Shown here: positions 44,534 to 55,184 of the stretch, piece after piece
Layout: every line of letters begins with the position of its first letter
Position numbering within the stretch: position 1 is the first letter of the stretch
DNA from: Jaminaea rosea
Lineage: Eukaryota; Basidiomycota; Exobasidiomycetes; Microstromatales
Length of the DNA: 64,000 nucleotides
Direction: 5' to 3'
NCBI RefSeq assembly: GCF_003144245.1
Contig: NW_020289978.1
Span: 434,001-498,000 of the forward strand
Program-made: the position numbers and the translations under genes
The notes under the pieces: generated by a model
The model's database searches: none
What the model saw: only the letters and a program-made list of their open reading frames with translations
What the model was told of the DNA's origin: nothing

Positions 44534-45329
44534 GTTGGTGCTGTAAGGCGGTGCTCAAGAGAATGTGGGATGGGGAAAGAGAATGCTGTACCGCGTTGCA
44601 GCAGGAGTAGTTTCCGTGGGAGTAGATGGGGGCGAATCCGCAGCGAGGTAAAAGGGGATTACAAATGGCGGTCGCTCTAGGCGAGTAGAGGTCGAAGGCC
44701 GTGTTAAATGAAGTGTGTTGCTACCTTTGCGCTTTGCTATTACCCCTCCCGATATGATGGCGGCAGACCGCTTGGTGCCTGATTGAGGCCGAAAGCGAGA
44801 GTGCGAGGGCCGGCTTTCGGTGGGAACACGCGTAGAAAGCTGCTAACGGCCGAAAGTCAGACCGCAGACGAGGGCGACGGTGTGCTTCAGCTCGAGATGA
44901 AGAGCGAAGCGTGATGAGAAACAGAGGCGACGAGAAGCTCGACTGAGCTGAAAGATGATGAGGATGGTAAAGAAAGCAAAGAGAGTTGGTCATGACCACC
45001 CTCCGTGACTCTCTTGCTGCACTGCAGCCTGCAGACCAAAAAGCCGCCCTGGCCCTCGCAGCCCATCTCGCCTGCCTGTTCACCGGTCGGCACGCTCGGT
45101 CGGCGCTTTTCGACCGCGTGAGCCCGATCAACTTTTAGCCGCGCGTGTGGCGGATATCGAGGATCAAGTGAGCCAAGCCAACAAAGGGAAGAAGAGCAGG
45201 AGTTGGGCGGCGCCAAGTTGGCTTCGGGGATAGCGATTAGAGGTCGACAGATGTCTATGATGGAGAACACTACTGTACAGTCGGGTAGCATGGTAGTTGC
45301 GAGACGTGAGTCAGGGCCAGCGTGCGCCT
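44534..45329. other. Promoter region of the MCT-like transporter / FES1 3' flank
   Basis: About 800 bp without a supported gene. It contains an inverted repeat (ccgaaagc at 44789-44796, gctttcgg at 44813-44820) and a third ccgaaag at 44850-44856. It also has a repeated cagaccgc at about 44764 and 44859. These could be binding sites for a transcription factor that regulates the transporter. Confidence 0.4.
44789..44856. promoter_or_regulatory. Inverted plus direct ccgaaag motifs upstream of the MCT-like gene
   Basis: An 8-bp perfect inverted repeat with a 16-bp spacer is followed 29 bp later by a third half-site, about 255 to 325 bp before the start of the transporter at 44533. Palindromic spaced half-sites beginning with CCG are typical of Zn2Cys6 regulators, but no particular factor can be named. 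Confidence 0.3.
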
Positions 45330-46571
45330 TTACGCCGCCATCCTCTCGACGCCCTCAACGAATCGCTCCCACTCCTCCTGATCCAAGTTCAGCCTCTTCC
45401 AATCCCACATCCCCTTCCCATCCTCGCTCATTTCGCCCTGGAGAGCCTTGAGAGCCTGCTTGCTGTCCGCATCGAGGCCCGCGTTCGCTCCTCCCTTTGC
45501 GACAAAGACAGCCACAGCCCTGAGTGCCTTCTCGGCATAATCTTCATCCGCCCTCGCCTCCTGCGCATCCCCATCAGGTCCTAGCTCGGCAGGGTGAGCA
45601 TCCTGCGTGAAATTTGCTGGTACAGAGTCCGAGGGAAGAATCGAGGCGAGGAGTAGCTGAAGGAGACCGGAGCGGATGAGCGCGGTCGGGATTGAGGGAT
45701 GTACCACGCCTGAGGCTGCGGTTGATGTGACAGGGGGCTTCTCATATGGTGCGGGGCCGGTCGATGAAGGGGCGGCACTGTTGGGAGCTGGGGCGAGACC
45801 CGTTGCTCTTGAGACTGGAGCTGCGGCTGGAGCGGGTGATGGTGCTGAGCCTGGCGCAGGCCCACCGATCATCAAGGGTCTGCTCGCCTCCCTCTGTACC
45901 TCAGAGTCATCCTGATTCAGCAGCGCCGTAATGAAGAAGGCAGCCTTGCGTCTCAGGTTGATGCTAGGATCGCACAAAGCGCTCTTGAGTGCCTCGCAGC
46001 CCCCTCTCGCTTCAAACTCCTTGACTGCGCGTGGGTGGTGTCCCAGCAAGCCGGAGATGGCGTACATTGCCTTTGCGCGCACCCCCATGTCTGGGCTGTT
46101 GCGGAGTAGAGACAGAATGGTGTCGAGAGAGTGCTCCTGCCCTGGCCCGCTGGCGTTGAGGAGAGCGTCCTGCGCCGCCGGATTGTTCTGAACCGCCGTT
46201 CCCAAGATCCACAGCGTAGCCAATTGCAGCCTGGGCTCATCCTCAGTTGCCAGCAAGCCCAGAAGTGGTTGCCACATCTTCATAGTGCTGATAAGGTTGG
46301 CATTGTCGATGCTTTCGATGAGCATCTCAAAGTTGTCCAAAGCCGTCTCTCTGTCGTCTACTGATCGTGAGGTGTCGAGCGCAGATCGAAGCTCTTCTGT
46401 CATCATCTGCGCTTCACTTTTTCCCATCATTGCCTCGAGCACCTTGGGGTCCAGGTCGGGCCGCTTCCCTGCTTGCACGTCCGAGACGATCTCGGCGGCT
46501 GATGGGCCCGACTCATTTGAGTTCTCGACCGACCATTTGAGGAGGGCATCCATCTGCGGGTTGGAAGCCAT
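45330..46571 (-). CDS. FES1: Fes1, Hsp70 nucleotide-exchange factor
   Basis: Armadillo-type exchange factor that releases ADP from cytosolic Hsp70. Single exon; ATG 46571 gives 413 aa. The start has the Fes1 signature (MDALLKWSVENSN), followed by DPKVLEAMMGKSEAQMM. Armadillo repeats follow: ALDNFEMLIESIDNANL, LWILGTAVQNNPAAQDALL and VRAKAMYAISGLLGHHP. Residues about 230-300 are an Ala/Pro-rich insertion not expected in the compact family (about 290 aa in yeast). Sequence resumes with PTALIRSGLLQLLLASILP and ends with a Trp-containing helix. The ALG7 start lies 249 bp away on the other strand. Confidence 0.9.
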   Translation of the reverse strand: MASNPQMDALLKWSVENSNESGPSAAEIVSDVQAGKRPDLDPKVLEAMMGKSEAQMMTEELRSALDTSRSVDDRETALDNFEMLIESIDNANLISTMKMWQPLLGLLATEDEPRLQLATLWILGTAVQNNPAAQDALLNASGPGQEHSLDTILSLLRNSPDMGVRAKAMYAISGLLGHHPRAVKEFEARGGCEALKSALCDPSINLRRKAAFFITALLNQDDSEVQREASRPLMIGGPAPGSAPSPAPAAAPVSRATGLAPAPNSAAPSSTGPAPYEKPPVTSTAASGVVHPSIPTALIRSGLLQLLLASILPSDSVPANFTQDAHPAELGPDGDAQEARADEDYAEKALRAVAVFVAKGGANAGLDADSKQALKALQGEMSEDGKGMWDWKRLNLDQEEWERFVEGVERMAA

Positions 46572-46820
46572 GTCGATGTGAAGTGAGAGACGGGAGTGGT
46601 TGGATTGGTGTGTTTGGCTGGTCGTTAGCGGTGACAAGGGAAAGAAGTGATTTCAATTGGTCAGTCCGCTTTGCTTGTCCCACTTTCATTTGGCTTCGCG
46701 AACGACTCCACTTCGGAGTCGAAGTCGGTCGCTGTGCCGCGTGGTTGCCTGTCCGCTGCTGCATCCTCGGATCCTCAATTCTCTACACCTCATCACCTCG
46801 ACGGCAGCAGCGGACGGGTG

Positions 46821-48674
46821 ATGGCTCGCTCCCCGCCTACGCAGTCGCTGGGTCTCTCAGCAGCGGCTTTGATACCCGCGACATTCTCTTTGGTGGCCAT
46901 CTCCCCCGCAGTGCAATGGGGCTGGTTGGATGCCTCGCACTCCAAGTCCCTGCAGGCCGTGCTGCGAATGGACGACCTCTTTCCAGGGCTGCTGCCTAGC
47001 ATCGGCTTCTCCATTGCGGCCTACTTTGCGACCGTGGTGGCTGTAGGCGCGTGTAGAGAGACGTTCGGGCAGAGAGGGTTTCAGGGGAGAGATTTGCTCA
47101 AGCCCAAGGTCAAGGAGGCGATGTGAGTTGGAGGCGACAACGACTAGATGCTGCGATGCCCAGGCTCAACGACTCACGGCCCTTTACGTGCTGCTCAGAC
47201 CTGAGACTTTGGGCCTACCAGCCTCCTGCATTTACCTTCTCGTCCTCTTCCTCTTCATTCCATTTCGCTATTACGTGGTCCCCGAGGGCGTTGGTGGCTT
47301 GAATCCACGAACAACAAACGATGGCGGCTGGTTCGGCGATTTGGGTGGGCGCCGCGGCTTTCCCCATCACGAGGTGAGCTCTGCAACGCCCTCACCCACT
47401 TCACAACAGTCTGTCATGCTAAGCTCACATCGCCCTCCCAGCTCGCCGTCTACCTGTCTGCCCTTCTCTCGCTGCTCAGCTCCCTTGTTCTGGGCTTCTG
47501 CGACGACGTCTTTGACATTCGATGGCGCTTCAAGATGCCAATACCCATCGTGGCGTCAATACCTATGCTGCTCGTCTACTACGCTGGGCAGGGTGGCACA
47601 GGGCTTGTAGTGCCTGGCTGGCCGGCATGGCTGCGGACTGCCGTGGGAGCCAACGTTGTTGACCTCGGTGAGCGCAGTGCGAATCGCGTCTGCCCCAGTA
47701 TCGCTCAATTGACTTGTTGCCCTTCCGGCTCATCGGCAGGCCTCCTCTACTACCTCTTCATTTCCCTCCTCTCGACCTTTTGCACACACAGCATCAACAT
47801 CCTCGCTGGAATAAACGGCGTGGAAGTAGGCCAAGCCCTGATAATCGCTTCCTCTCTCTGCCTAAACGACTTCCTCTACCTGCCCATCCGTCTTGCCTTG
47901 TCGGAACACTACCTTTCGCCCTCTCATCCAATCGCGTCGCCCTCCTCCCTACAAAGCGAGCTAGTCGGCCGCCACCTGTTTAGCTTGAGCCTCATGCTCC
48001 CCCTTGTGGGAACTTGCGCAGGCCTTCTCGCGTGGAATCGCCATCCCGCCCTGGTCTTCGTGGGGGACACCTTTTGCTATTTTGCAGGTCAAGCATTAGC
48101 ATGCGCAGGCGTTCTCGGCCACTTTTCCAAGACGCTGTTGCTCTTCTTCTTGCCGCAGGTCTTCAACTTCTTATTGAGCTGCCCACAGCTCTTCGGCTTT
48201 GTCCCTTGCCCGCGGCATAGGGTTCCCAAGGTGCATAGCGAGACTATGGCCCTTTATCCTTCGCTGGTCGTCTTCCCGCGAGGTAGCAAGCGACCGCTAA
48301 AGATGATGGGCAAAGGCATGCTGCTCATTCTCGAGACGCTGCGATTCATCAAGATCTACAGGGCACGCGACCTTGGTGCTGGCGCTGAGAGTGGGCGCGA
48401 CGGAAATGACATCGTCGCCGCAACGAACTTGACCCTCCTCAATACGATCCTCGTTGTCGCCGGCGTCCAGGTCCCCCTCGAGGATGTCAAATGGCGTTTA
48501 GCCAGCGAATCGTTAGCTTCGCCCGTCGAACAGCCATCAATACCCTCGCCTCAAGGCCCATACATCGACGAGGCCCGACTGTGGCGGATGACCATGGGCG
48601 TTCAGCTCCTGGGGAGCGCTGTGGCCTTTGGTGTACGGTACTGGGCCGCCGCTATCGTTTTTCCGCAAACCTAG
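46821..48674 (+). CDS. ALG7: Alg7, UDP-GlcNAc:dolichyl-phosphate GlcNAc-1-P transferase
   Basis: ER membrane enzyme that makes dolichyl-PP-GlcNAc, the first step of N-glycan precursor assembly and the target of tunicamycin. Exons are 46821-47122, 47199-47373, 47442-47667 and 47740-48674; 545 aa. Motifs follow DPAGT1/Alg7: IPETLGLPASCIYLL with FIPFRYY, FPHHE|LAVYLS across intron 2, the catalytic LGFCDDVFDIRWRFK, DLGLLYYLF across intron 3, and INILAGINGVEVGQ. Multiple TM segments alternate with short loops. The C-terminal half contains a charged loop with FVPCPRHRVPKV and NLTLLNTILVVAGV, matching the family. The start could be slightly upstream, but 46821 gives a normal Alg7 N-terminus with a TM helix beginning near residue 12. 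Confidence 0.93.
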
Positions 48675-48724
48675 AAGAGTATAGTCACGGTCATGCTAAT
48701 GTTACATTTTGATTGCCATGTCCA

Positions 48725-49642
48725 TTACATCTCTCCGCATTCTGAGTGAGAAGGAGGTCAAGGACGGTGGTTAGCGGGCTGCTTGGCGCGGCCTTGCGGC
48801 AAAAGTGAGGCTCACCTGTGATCCTGACGCTCAGCCGCGGACGATTATTGGGCCCTACGATAGGAGTTCGACGTCAGATGAGGGCCACATTGTAGCCATC
48901 CGCCGCGCCGACTTACCTGTCTGTACTTGCTCGATCTTCCTGAGCGTCAAGAGACCCTCGACTACCTTGCCGAAGACTGTATGCTTGCCATCGAGGACTG
49001 CAGGCGCGAGTTGAGGATACTGGTCAGCATGAGCTGGAAGCAAGCTCTGGACGCTCGGGCTGCTCACACTCAGCAGGTGCGCAAGTGATGAAGAACTGTC
49101 ACGAAGCGATGAAGATCAGCACCTTGGCTCTCCACGGTCCCTTCAGCAAACCCGACGCCGCACTCACTTGGCACCCATTAGTGTTGGGCCCCGAGTTGGC
49201 CATACTGAGCAAGCCCGGCTGATCATGGCCCAACTTGAAATTTTCATCCTTGAAATTATCGCCATAGATGCTAAAGGACCCTGACCCATCGGCGTTGAGG
49301 AAGTCTCCTCCTTGGGCCATAAAGCCGGAGATGACGCGGTGGAAGAGAGAGCCCTTGTAGCCCATGGGCTTGTGGTTCACGCGGTGTTGACCTGTGCAGA
49401 GCTGACGGAAATTTTCAGCGGTTCTGCGAGCGGTGATCAGGGGATGGCTTGTGGGTAAGTGAGGAAAAGAAGGGGATAGTCAAGTTGGGTAGGTTGTGAC
49501 GGCAGACGCACCTCGGACAGACATCGCTGAAGAGCTCCATCTTGATCCGCCCAGCTGGATTGTCGCCGATGGAGATGTCGAAGAAGACGATTGGGCGACC
49601 GTCTGTTCCTGCGCCTGGCAGCGTCTTTGCTGCCGCTGACAT
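48725..49642 (-). CDS. PPIH: Cyclophilin H (PPIH), spliceosomal peptidyl-prolyl isomerase
   Basis: Peptidyl-prolyl cis-trans isomerase of the U4/U6.U5 snRNP. Six exons on the minus strand: 49642-49512, 49423-49168, 49095-49068, 48997-48917, 48854-48816 and 48741-48725; 183 aa. Phases and sequence agree at all five joins. Motifs are [95 protein letters not shown] and ECGEM. NGCQFFITC and the C-terminus (TGPNN.P.L...CGEM in human PPIH) separate it from CypA-type cyclophilins. Active-site Arg (FHRV), Phe and the MANSGP loop are intact. Exons of 28, 39 and 17 nt are very small. PRP40 starts 293 bp away on the other strand. Confidence 0.94.
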
Positions 49643-49935
49643 TGTGTCTCTCTGTTGCGAATGAGAGGAGGCTGAGAAGATGGAGGTGGACTGAGCGCTG
49701 CGAGAATGAACCTCGCGTGTCCAGTTCCGCCTTGCTCGAGCGGATGGAGAAGATCGTGTGAAGTCAACGGACGGGAGGCGAGGACTGGAATCCTCCTGCC
49801 TTCGTTCCTATCGCTTCACTTGCTCCATGGTGAGTGAAGACGGCTAGCCGACTAGCTGACGAGTCCTTCTCTGACAAACACGTTTCTCCGCACCGCCCTC
49901 ACCAGTCAGCGTCCCCCGCCCCCTCGGGCGACAGA

Positions 49936-52273
49936 ATGGCCTCGACATCTGCGTCGCCATGGAAGTGAGTTTGCATTCCATTTCCCCCTGTTCATCTTCG
50001 CGGGCCAACTGACCGCTCCCTTTCCTCGCCACAGAGAGTACAAGAATGCGGAAGGACGCTCCTACTGGTTCCACACCGAGGACAAGCACAGCGTCTGGGA
50101 GAAGCCAGACGAGCTCAAGACGCCCCGCGAGAGGGCTATTGCGGCCACTCGATGGAAGGAATACAAGAGCGGCGAGAGGAGCTACTATGTGCATTCAGAT
50201 ACCAAGGAGACGACTTGGTCGGTGCCAAAAGAGCTGCAAGACGCCTTCGACCGACTCGAGGGTAAGACTGCATCGCCTGCACCAGGCCCACCTCCTGGTC
50301 CACCTCCTGTCGCTCCTGCTAGCAAGCTCAACGCCGTCGCCGGCGGACCTCCTCGTCCCATCTACAGCGGGCCTCCTCCAGGCTTCGGCTCTTCGACACC
50401 TGGGTCCGCTCCTGGACCTCCGCCAGGTCCACCACCCATTGCACCCGGCCAAGCACCTGTTCGACCACCTCCAGCTCAAACCCCTGCCCGACCCCCTGCC
50501 TCAGCTCCCACCGGTCCTGCGGCTGGCACTTCTGCTGGCCCTCCTATCCCACTGGGACCCAACCTCGACGCTCCCTTCAACCCCTATGATGCTTTTAAGG
50601 GTCTTCTCCGCGACAAAGGCGTCGGCCTCGACTGGACATGGGAGCAAACAATGCGCGCAGTTGTCACAGAGCCACTCTACAAGGTGCTCAAGTCCATCTC
50701 GGAGCGCAAGGCTGCCTTTGCCGATTTTCAGGCCGAGCTGCGCAGACAGAGAGACGAAGCTGTAGCCGAGAAGAAGGCCCAAGTCAAGCCAACACTCGTG
50801 ACATTGCTCAGTGGCAGCGAGAAATTAAAGGCGTACTCTTCGTGGGGCAGTGTGATGAAGCATCATTCGCAGTCAAAAGAGGTCAAGGCGGCCATCGAGG
50901 CAGTAGGCGAAGAAGCGAGCAAGACGATTTGGGAGGAGGTCCGTAGGGAGAAGCAAAAGGCTGCGGAGGCATCGACTGTCGAGCTTCGTCACCGCAACAT
51001 GGACCTGCTGATGTCCCTGCTGCGCACCTTCGAAGCAGACGTCACTACTCGCTGGCGCGATGCCCAACGCTCCGTCGTTGAGTCATCTGAATGGAAACAG
51101 GACTCTCAGCTGGCGAGCATGGACATGAGCGATATGCTTGCTGTCTTCGATGAGTATATCAGGAGCATCGAGAGGGAGGAAGGGGAGAGGAGAAACAGTG
51201 AAGACAAGGAGCGCATCCGCACAGAGAGGAGGAACAGGGCTGCTTTCCGCGCTTTAATGGCGCAGGGGGTAGACGAGGGCTGGGTGAAGGCGGGAAGCAG
51301 CTGGCCCGAGGTATATCACAGGGTCAAGGACGATGCTCGCTACACAAACATGTTGGGCCAACGCGGCTCTTCACCCCTCGACCTCTTCTTCGACGCTGTA
51401 GACTCCTGCGAGCAAAAGGTTGAGCTACGTACTGCCACTGTCGTGGATCTGATCAAGATTGGCGAACCCAGCTGGAAAGGCGTCCCAGAGGATGCGGAGT
51501 GGCCCTCATTCCTCACTCAGGTCCAAAGTGGCTTGGCAGCAAGCGACAAGTCCGAGCACTGGGTCACCGCAGCTCGCGAAGACGTCGAGTTACGTTCCGT
51601 CTTCGATCACTTGCGCGAGGAAGCCGCACGCAACAAGAGGCGACACGAGCGCAAAGTGCGGACTCTCATTGATGATGCTAAATACGGGCTCAAGAAGGAC
51701 CTCGACGACGAGCTCTTCGCCCAAGCAGAGGAGCAGATAGCGTACGATGAGGTCAAAGAGCGGGTCGAGGCGCTGCGCATCAAGGAGTGGAGGGCCATTG
51801 ATGTTGAGCTCGGACGTGACGGCTGTAGCGAGCAGGAGAGGGATGAGATCAAGAGGAAGACGTGGGACAAGTTCTGTAGGAGACAGAAGGAGAAGGCAGA
51901 GGAACGTGCCGCTGCTGCTGCTGCGGCTGCTAGCAACAGTCGTAAGCGCAAGAGCGACGCGGCATCTGGGCTGCTGACTGGAGAGGACGAGAAGCGCTCG
52001 AGGCGCAGGGAGGATAGGGACTCGCGTCGTAGGGGCAGCGCTGGTGCTGAGCGTGGGGCAGGCGAGGATAGAGATAGAAGGCGAGCAGGAAGGGATGAGG
52101 AAATGACCGACCTTCCCGCCTCTTCGTCATCGGGGAAAGACGGCTCGCCGGGCTACGGCTCCAAGAAGAAGAGGAGCGAAGGAGCTGCCTCGCCTCAGCC
52201 GCAAGCCTCGCGCCGGGCCGTCGTGTCGCAGAATGCTGCTGATGATGGGGACAAAGAGGAGGGCGAGGTCTAA
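49936..52273 (+). CDS. PRP40: Prp40, U1 snRNP splicing factor with WW and FF domains
   Basis: U1 snRNP protein that bridges the 5' splice site, branch-point factors and RNA polymerase II. Exons are 49936-49964 and 50035-52273; 755 aa. The short first exon ends inside the first WW domain: SPWKEYKNAEGRSYWFH with its WEKP end at residues 8-35. The second WW is WKEYKSGERSYYVHSDTKE with TTWSVP (about residues 50-75). A Pro/Gly-rich linker (PGPPPGPPP) follows. Helical FF domains begin near residue 215 (DAFKGLLRDKGVGLDWTWEQ). Several follow, with FRALMAQGVDEGWVKAGSSW as a clear FF start. The C-terminal part is Arg/Ser/Asp-rich. The frame is open through GTG 50189 with no stop, so exon 2 is continuous. 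Confidence 0.94.
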
Positions 52274-52426
52274 CACCGCGGAATGTGAATGCTATACAAC
52301 ACGCGTGGCAGACAAGGTCGAGAGAATGCGTGACAGACTCATGCGAGAAAGGTGACTGAATTTCGATTGCCGCGACGCTATCGCGGACGAAGTTGTAAGG
52401 GAGAAGCGGTTTGAAAGGCAAGCTTT

Positions 52427-53044
52427 CTAGTAGTTGCACGACGAGAAGCTGTTGTCCGAGCTGGCGTGGTAGATTGCGCTATGGGGAGAGTAGACGATCG
52501 GGTGTCAGTTGGATAGCTCTTCTTGCCAATCTGCACGCCATGTGAGCTCACCCGCAGAACGCGCCAGAGGACTGGCCCGTGATGACACGGTATGCGCCGG
52601 GGGAGCCGCTACAAGACGAGGGAGTGGGGAACGTGTGTCTGGTGAGCAGGCTGAGCATTCGCTGATTACTGTGCATCGCAGGAAGCTCACCCAGTGTACT
52701 GTCAGTCGCGGAGAAGGCGAGGATGCAGAGGGAAGACGCGATCGTGTCAGAGGAGAGTAGAACTCATTGACGGTCCACCCCGTACTCACACCACCCGAAG
52801 TCAACGGGAACTCCTCATAGCGCGAGTCGGAGCAGTAGTCCGAGAAGTCGAATCCCTCGTAATTGTTGTACTGGTGAGGGTACGAGCTCGAGGGCGCTGC
52901 GTCGCTGTTAGAGTTCTGGACGGCCTTGTTCACCTGGCTGGAGGTAAAGGAGCGACCACCGCAGGAGACGGAGGGGGCACGCTTCTCGATGGGAGCGGCG
53001 AGAGTGAGGAGGGCAAGGAAGGGGATCAGGGTGAGGAAGTGCAT
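52427..53044 (-). CDS. Secreted guanyl-specific ribonuclease, T1/N1 family
   Basis: Small extracellular RNase of the T1 family. Four exons on the minus strand: 53044-52790, 52698-52691 (8 nt), 52608-52552 and 52478-52427; 123 aa. Signal peptide MHFLTLIPFLALLTLAAP is followed by a Kex2-like KR. The mature part has YPHQYNNYEGFDFS (His40 and neighbours of T1), YEEFPLTSGG (Glu58), YTGGSPGAYRVI with Arg77 across two splices, and AIYHASSDNSF (His92). Four Cys (CGG, DYC, FCG, SCNY) could form two disulfides. The 8-nt exon supplies TAC ACT GG and is required by phase: without it the frame breaks and the YTGGSPG signature is lost. Substrate preference for G is inferred from family. The intact sequence suggests a working secreted enzyme. 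Confidence 0.85.
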
Positions 53045-53785
53045 CGTGAGAGGGTGATCGGAGGAGGACGAGAGGAGAAGGGGAAGAGAGAGGGAAGGAA
53101 AGGGCAGAGAGGGGAGATGGAGTGATGGACAGGAGGCGTGCCGTCACGCTCGACCCTCCTCCCTTCTTATCGTCTTTTGTCGACCTGAGCCTCGATGAGC
53201 TTCGCACGTTGGTCTCAGGTGCTGTTCGGAAGCCCTGCAGATATTGGATCAATGCTCGGCATAGGTCGGCTAGCCGGACGGTGTCGGAAACGTGCCATCC
53301 AGCAAGCTCAAGCTGCTGATGCTCTGTTCTGTACCTGCTTTTACCTCGCTCGCTCTCTCGGCCTCGGTAGACCTGGGTTGGATGCAGTCTCGACGTGAGG
53401 CCTTCCTGAAAGAGGACGGCCAGACATGTACCCCTTGCTCTCATTGACTTCGCTCAAGCTCATACTCTTGCTCTCTTCTGCACCTGCTCCGGCGGAGGAA
53501 GAAGTCGAACGTAAACGAGCTTCGCTTTGAGTTGCCCAGAACGGCGATAACGACGACAAGGAGCCAGGCTCGCAATGTCCGGACGGGCTGGCGAGCGGCG
53601 AACGTGTCTGGGTGTGTTGGAGTGCGGGGAAACAGGTGCGAGAGCAGCGAAGCGGGCGTGCGTCGTGGGAGCGATGGATTAAGAAGAAAGCTCGGCCACG
53701 CTCGAGTCGAATGAGGAGGGTCTGATGAACGCCAAGTTTTACTTGCGTGCGACGCATTGGCTCTATTGCTAGTCTACCTCGATGT
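53045..53785. other. Intergenic region between TSR3 and the ribonuclease
   Basis: About 740 bp with no recognised gene. The minus strand has open frames (for example 53341-53757) with a hydrophobic stretch and a Ser/Gly-rich end in different frames, but no family likeness. It should contain the promoter of the ribonuclease. Confidence 0.35.
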
Positions 53786-54887
53786 TCATACTACTCTTAC
53801 CACCCTAGTGAGACCATCCGCTATTGAGTCTGCCTCGTCCGCCTCCTCCTCTTCCCCGTCCTCTGCCGCTGCCGCGTCGGCCTCGTCTGCATCCTCATGC
53901 TCGCCCTCCTCTTTGGCCTCCATCTCGCCCAAAATATCCCTCGTCCCCCTCTCCCTCCTCTCCCTATCGTTCTCCTCCGCCATGCCGGCCGCAACTGCCT
54001 TGATTTCTCCTTCGTCCTTGCAATGCCTGTACTTCTCAATCAGCTCTTCATTGACATCAGGGAAGGCATGACCCCACCCGAACCTGCTGAGGAGCGTCTC
54101 TGCGAGTCTAGGGAGAGAGCAAACGTAAAGGGCGGCAGCCATTGCTTCCACACAGTTGAGCTTGGAGACCTTGCCGTAGTTGACTGGATTGGTTGCTACG
54201 AGCTCGGGGAGGAGTCGCTCGTGTGGAGACTGGATGCGCTTGAATGGAATCTCGTCTAGGCGCGCCCATGAGCATTCTACTACGGCCAGGCCGTGCTCTG
54301 CCACGATTGGGGCGTCTGCGGGAGAGAGGATTTGTGTTGCGTTTGGACTGCGGGTGCCGGGCAGGTGAGATGCTTAGCAGAAGTCGAGAACAGGGGACCT
54401 CGCACACTCACGTAAGGACCACGCCTCGGAATCTTTGTCCGACTTTGAGCTCTGTGACGTAGCCTAGTCTTGCGAGCTTCTTTCCACTACATCGTTTTGG
54501 ATCGCAGTGGTTGAAGTCCCACATCGCCAAGGGAAGCTCAACCTCGTCCGGTGGCAGAGCTGCGTGGCCAAAGGCAATGCTGCGAGAGCCATGCGCCTGA
54601 TCAACCTCTTCCCCTTCTTGTTCGCTGTGATCCGTCAGCCTTGACGAGCCTGCTTGACTGCTCTCATCCCCTGAGCCCTCCTCTTCGCCATCGCTGTTTG
54701 GTACCTCGTCGACAGCGCTGGCAGGCCGCCAGCCATCGGTGAAGACTTCTGAGCCTCCTCCCCTCATCCGGGGACCACGCGTACGATTCTTGCCTCCCCT
54801 TGCACCTCCGCCCATGCCTCTTCCTCCCGGTCCAAGTCCGCCATGCTTGGCTGATGAGTTGGAATGCTTTGACTTTGGCTTGCCCAT
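53786..54887 (-). CDS. TSR3: Tsr3, 18S rRNA aminocarboxypropyltransferase
   Basis: Transfers the aminocarboxypropyl group from S-adenosylmethionine to the hypermodified pseudouridine of 18S rRNA, a late cytoplasmic step of 40S maturation. Exons on the minus strand are 54887-54412 and 54347-53786 (64-nt intron); 345 aa. A Gly/Arg/Ser-rich N-terminus is followed by LAMWDFNHCDPKRCSGKKLA and VGQRFRGVVLTPNATQILSP (across the splice). Then come GLAVVECSWARLDEIPF, HERLLPELVATNPVNYG, KLNCVEAMAAALYVC and FGWGHAFPDVNEEL. These are the ordered motifs of the family. The tail is strongly acidic. It diverges from MPS1 (297 bp). Confidence 0.94.
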
Positions 54888-55079
54888 GCCGATGGATGAT
54901 TAAGATGTGTGGAGTGGGCAGGATTGAGGGCTCAACGGAAGTAGCAGCTGATCGTTGCAGTTGGACGGACAGAGACACGTGACGGACGGCAGCCACGCCA
55001 GAGGGCCGTGTTTGGACGATCCAACACTTTCAGCCGCACGCACGCCGAACAATGTCACAGCTCGACCAGCATCCTCGAC

Positions 55080-55106
55080 ATCATCATCATCATCATCATC
55101 ATCATC
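55080..55106. repeat. (ATC)9 microsatellite
   Basis: Nine perfect ATC units lie in the TSR3/MPS1 intergenic region, about 80 bp before the MPS1 start. Confidence 0.9.
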
Positions 55107-55184
55107 CTCACTCGCCGGGCATCAGCATAGCTGCGCAAGACTGTAGGCCGTCAGCGCCAGTCAATCACCAGCTCGCTCACCAAT

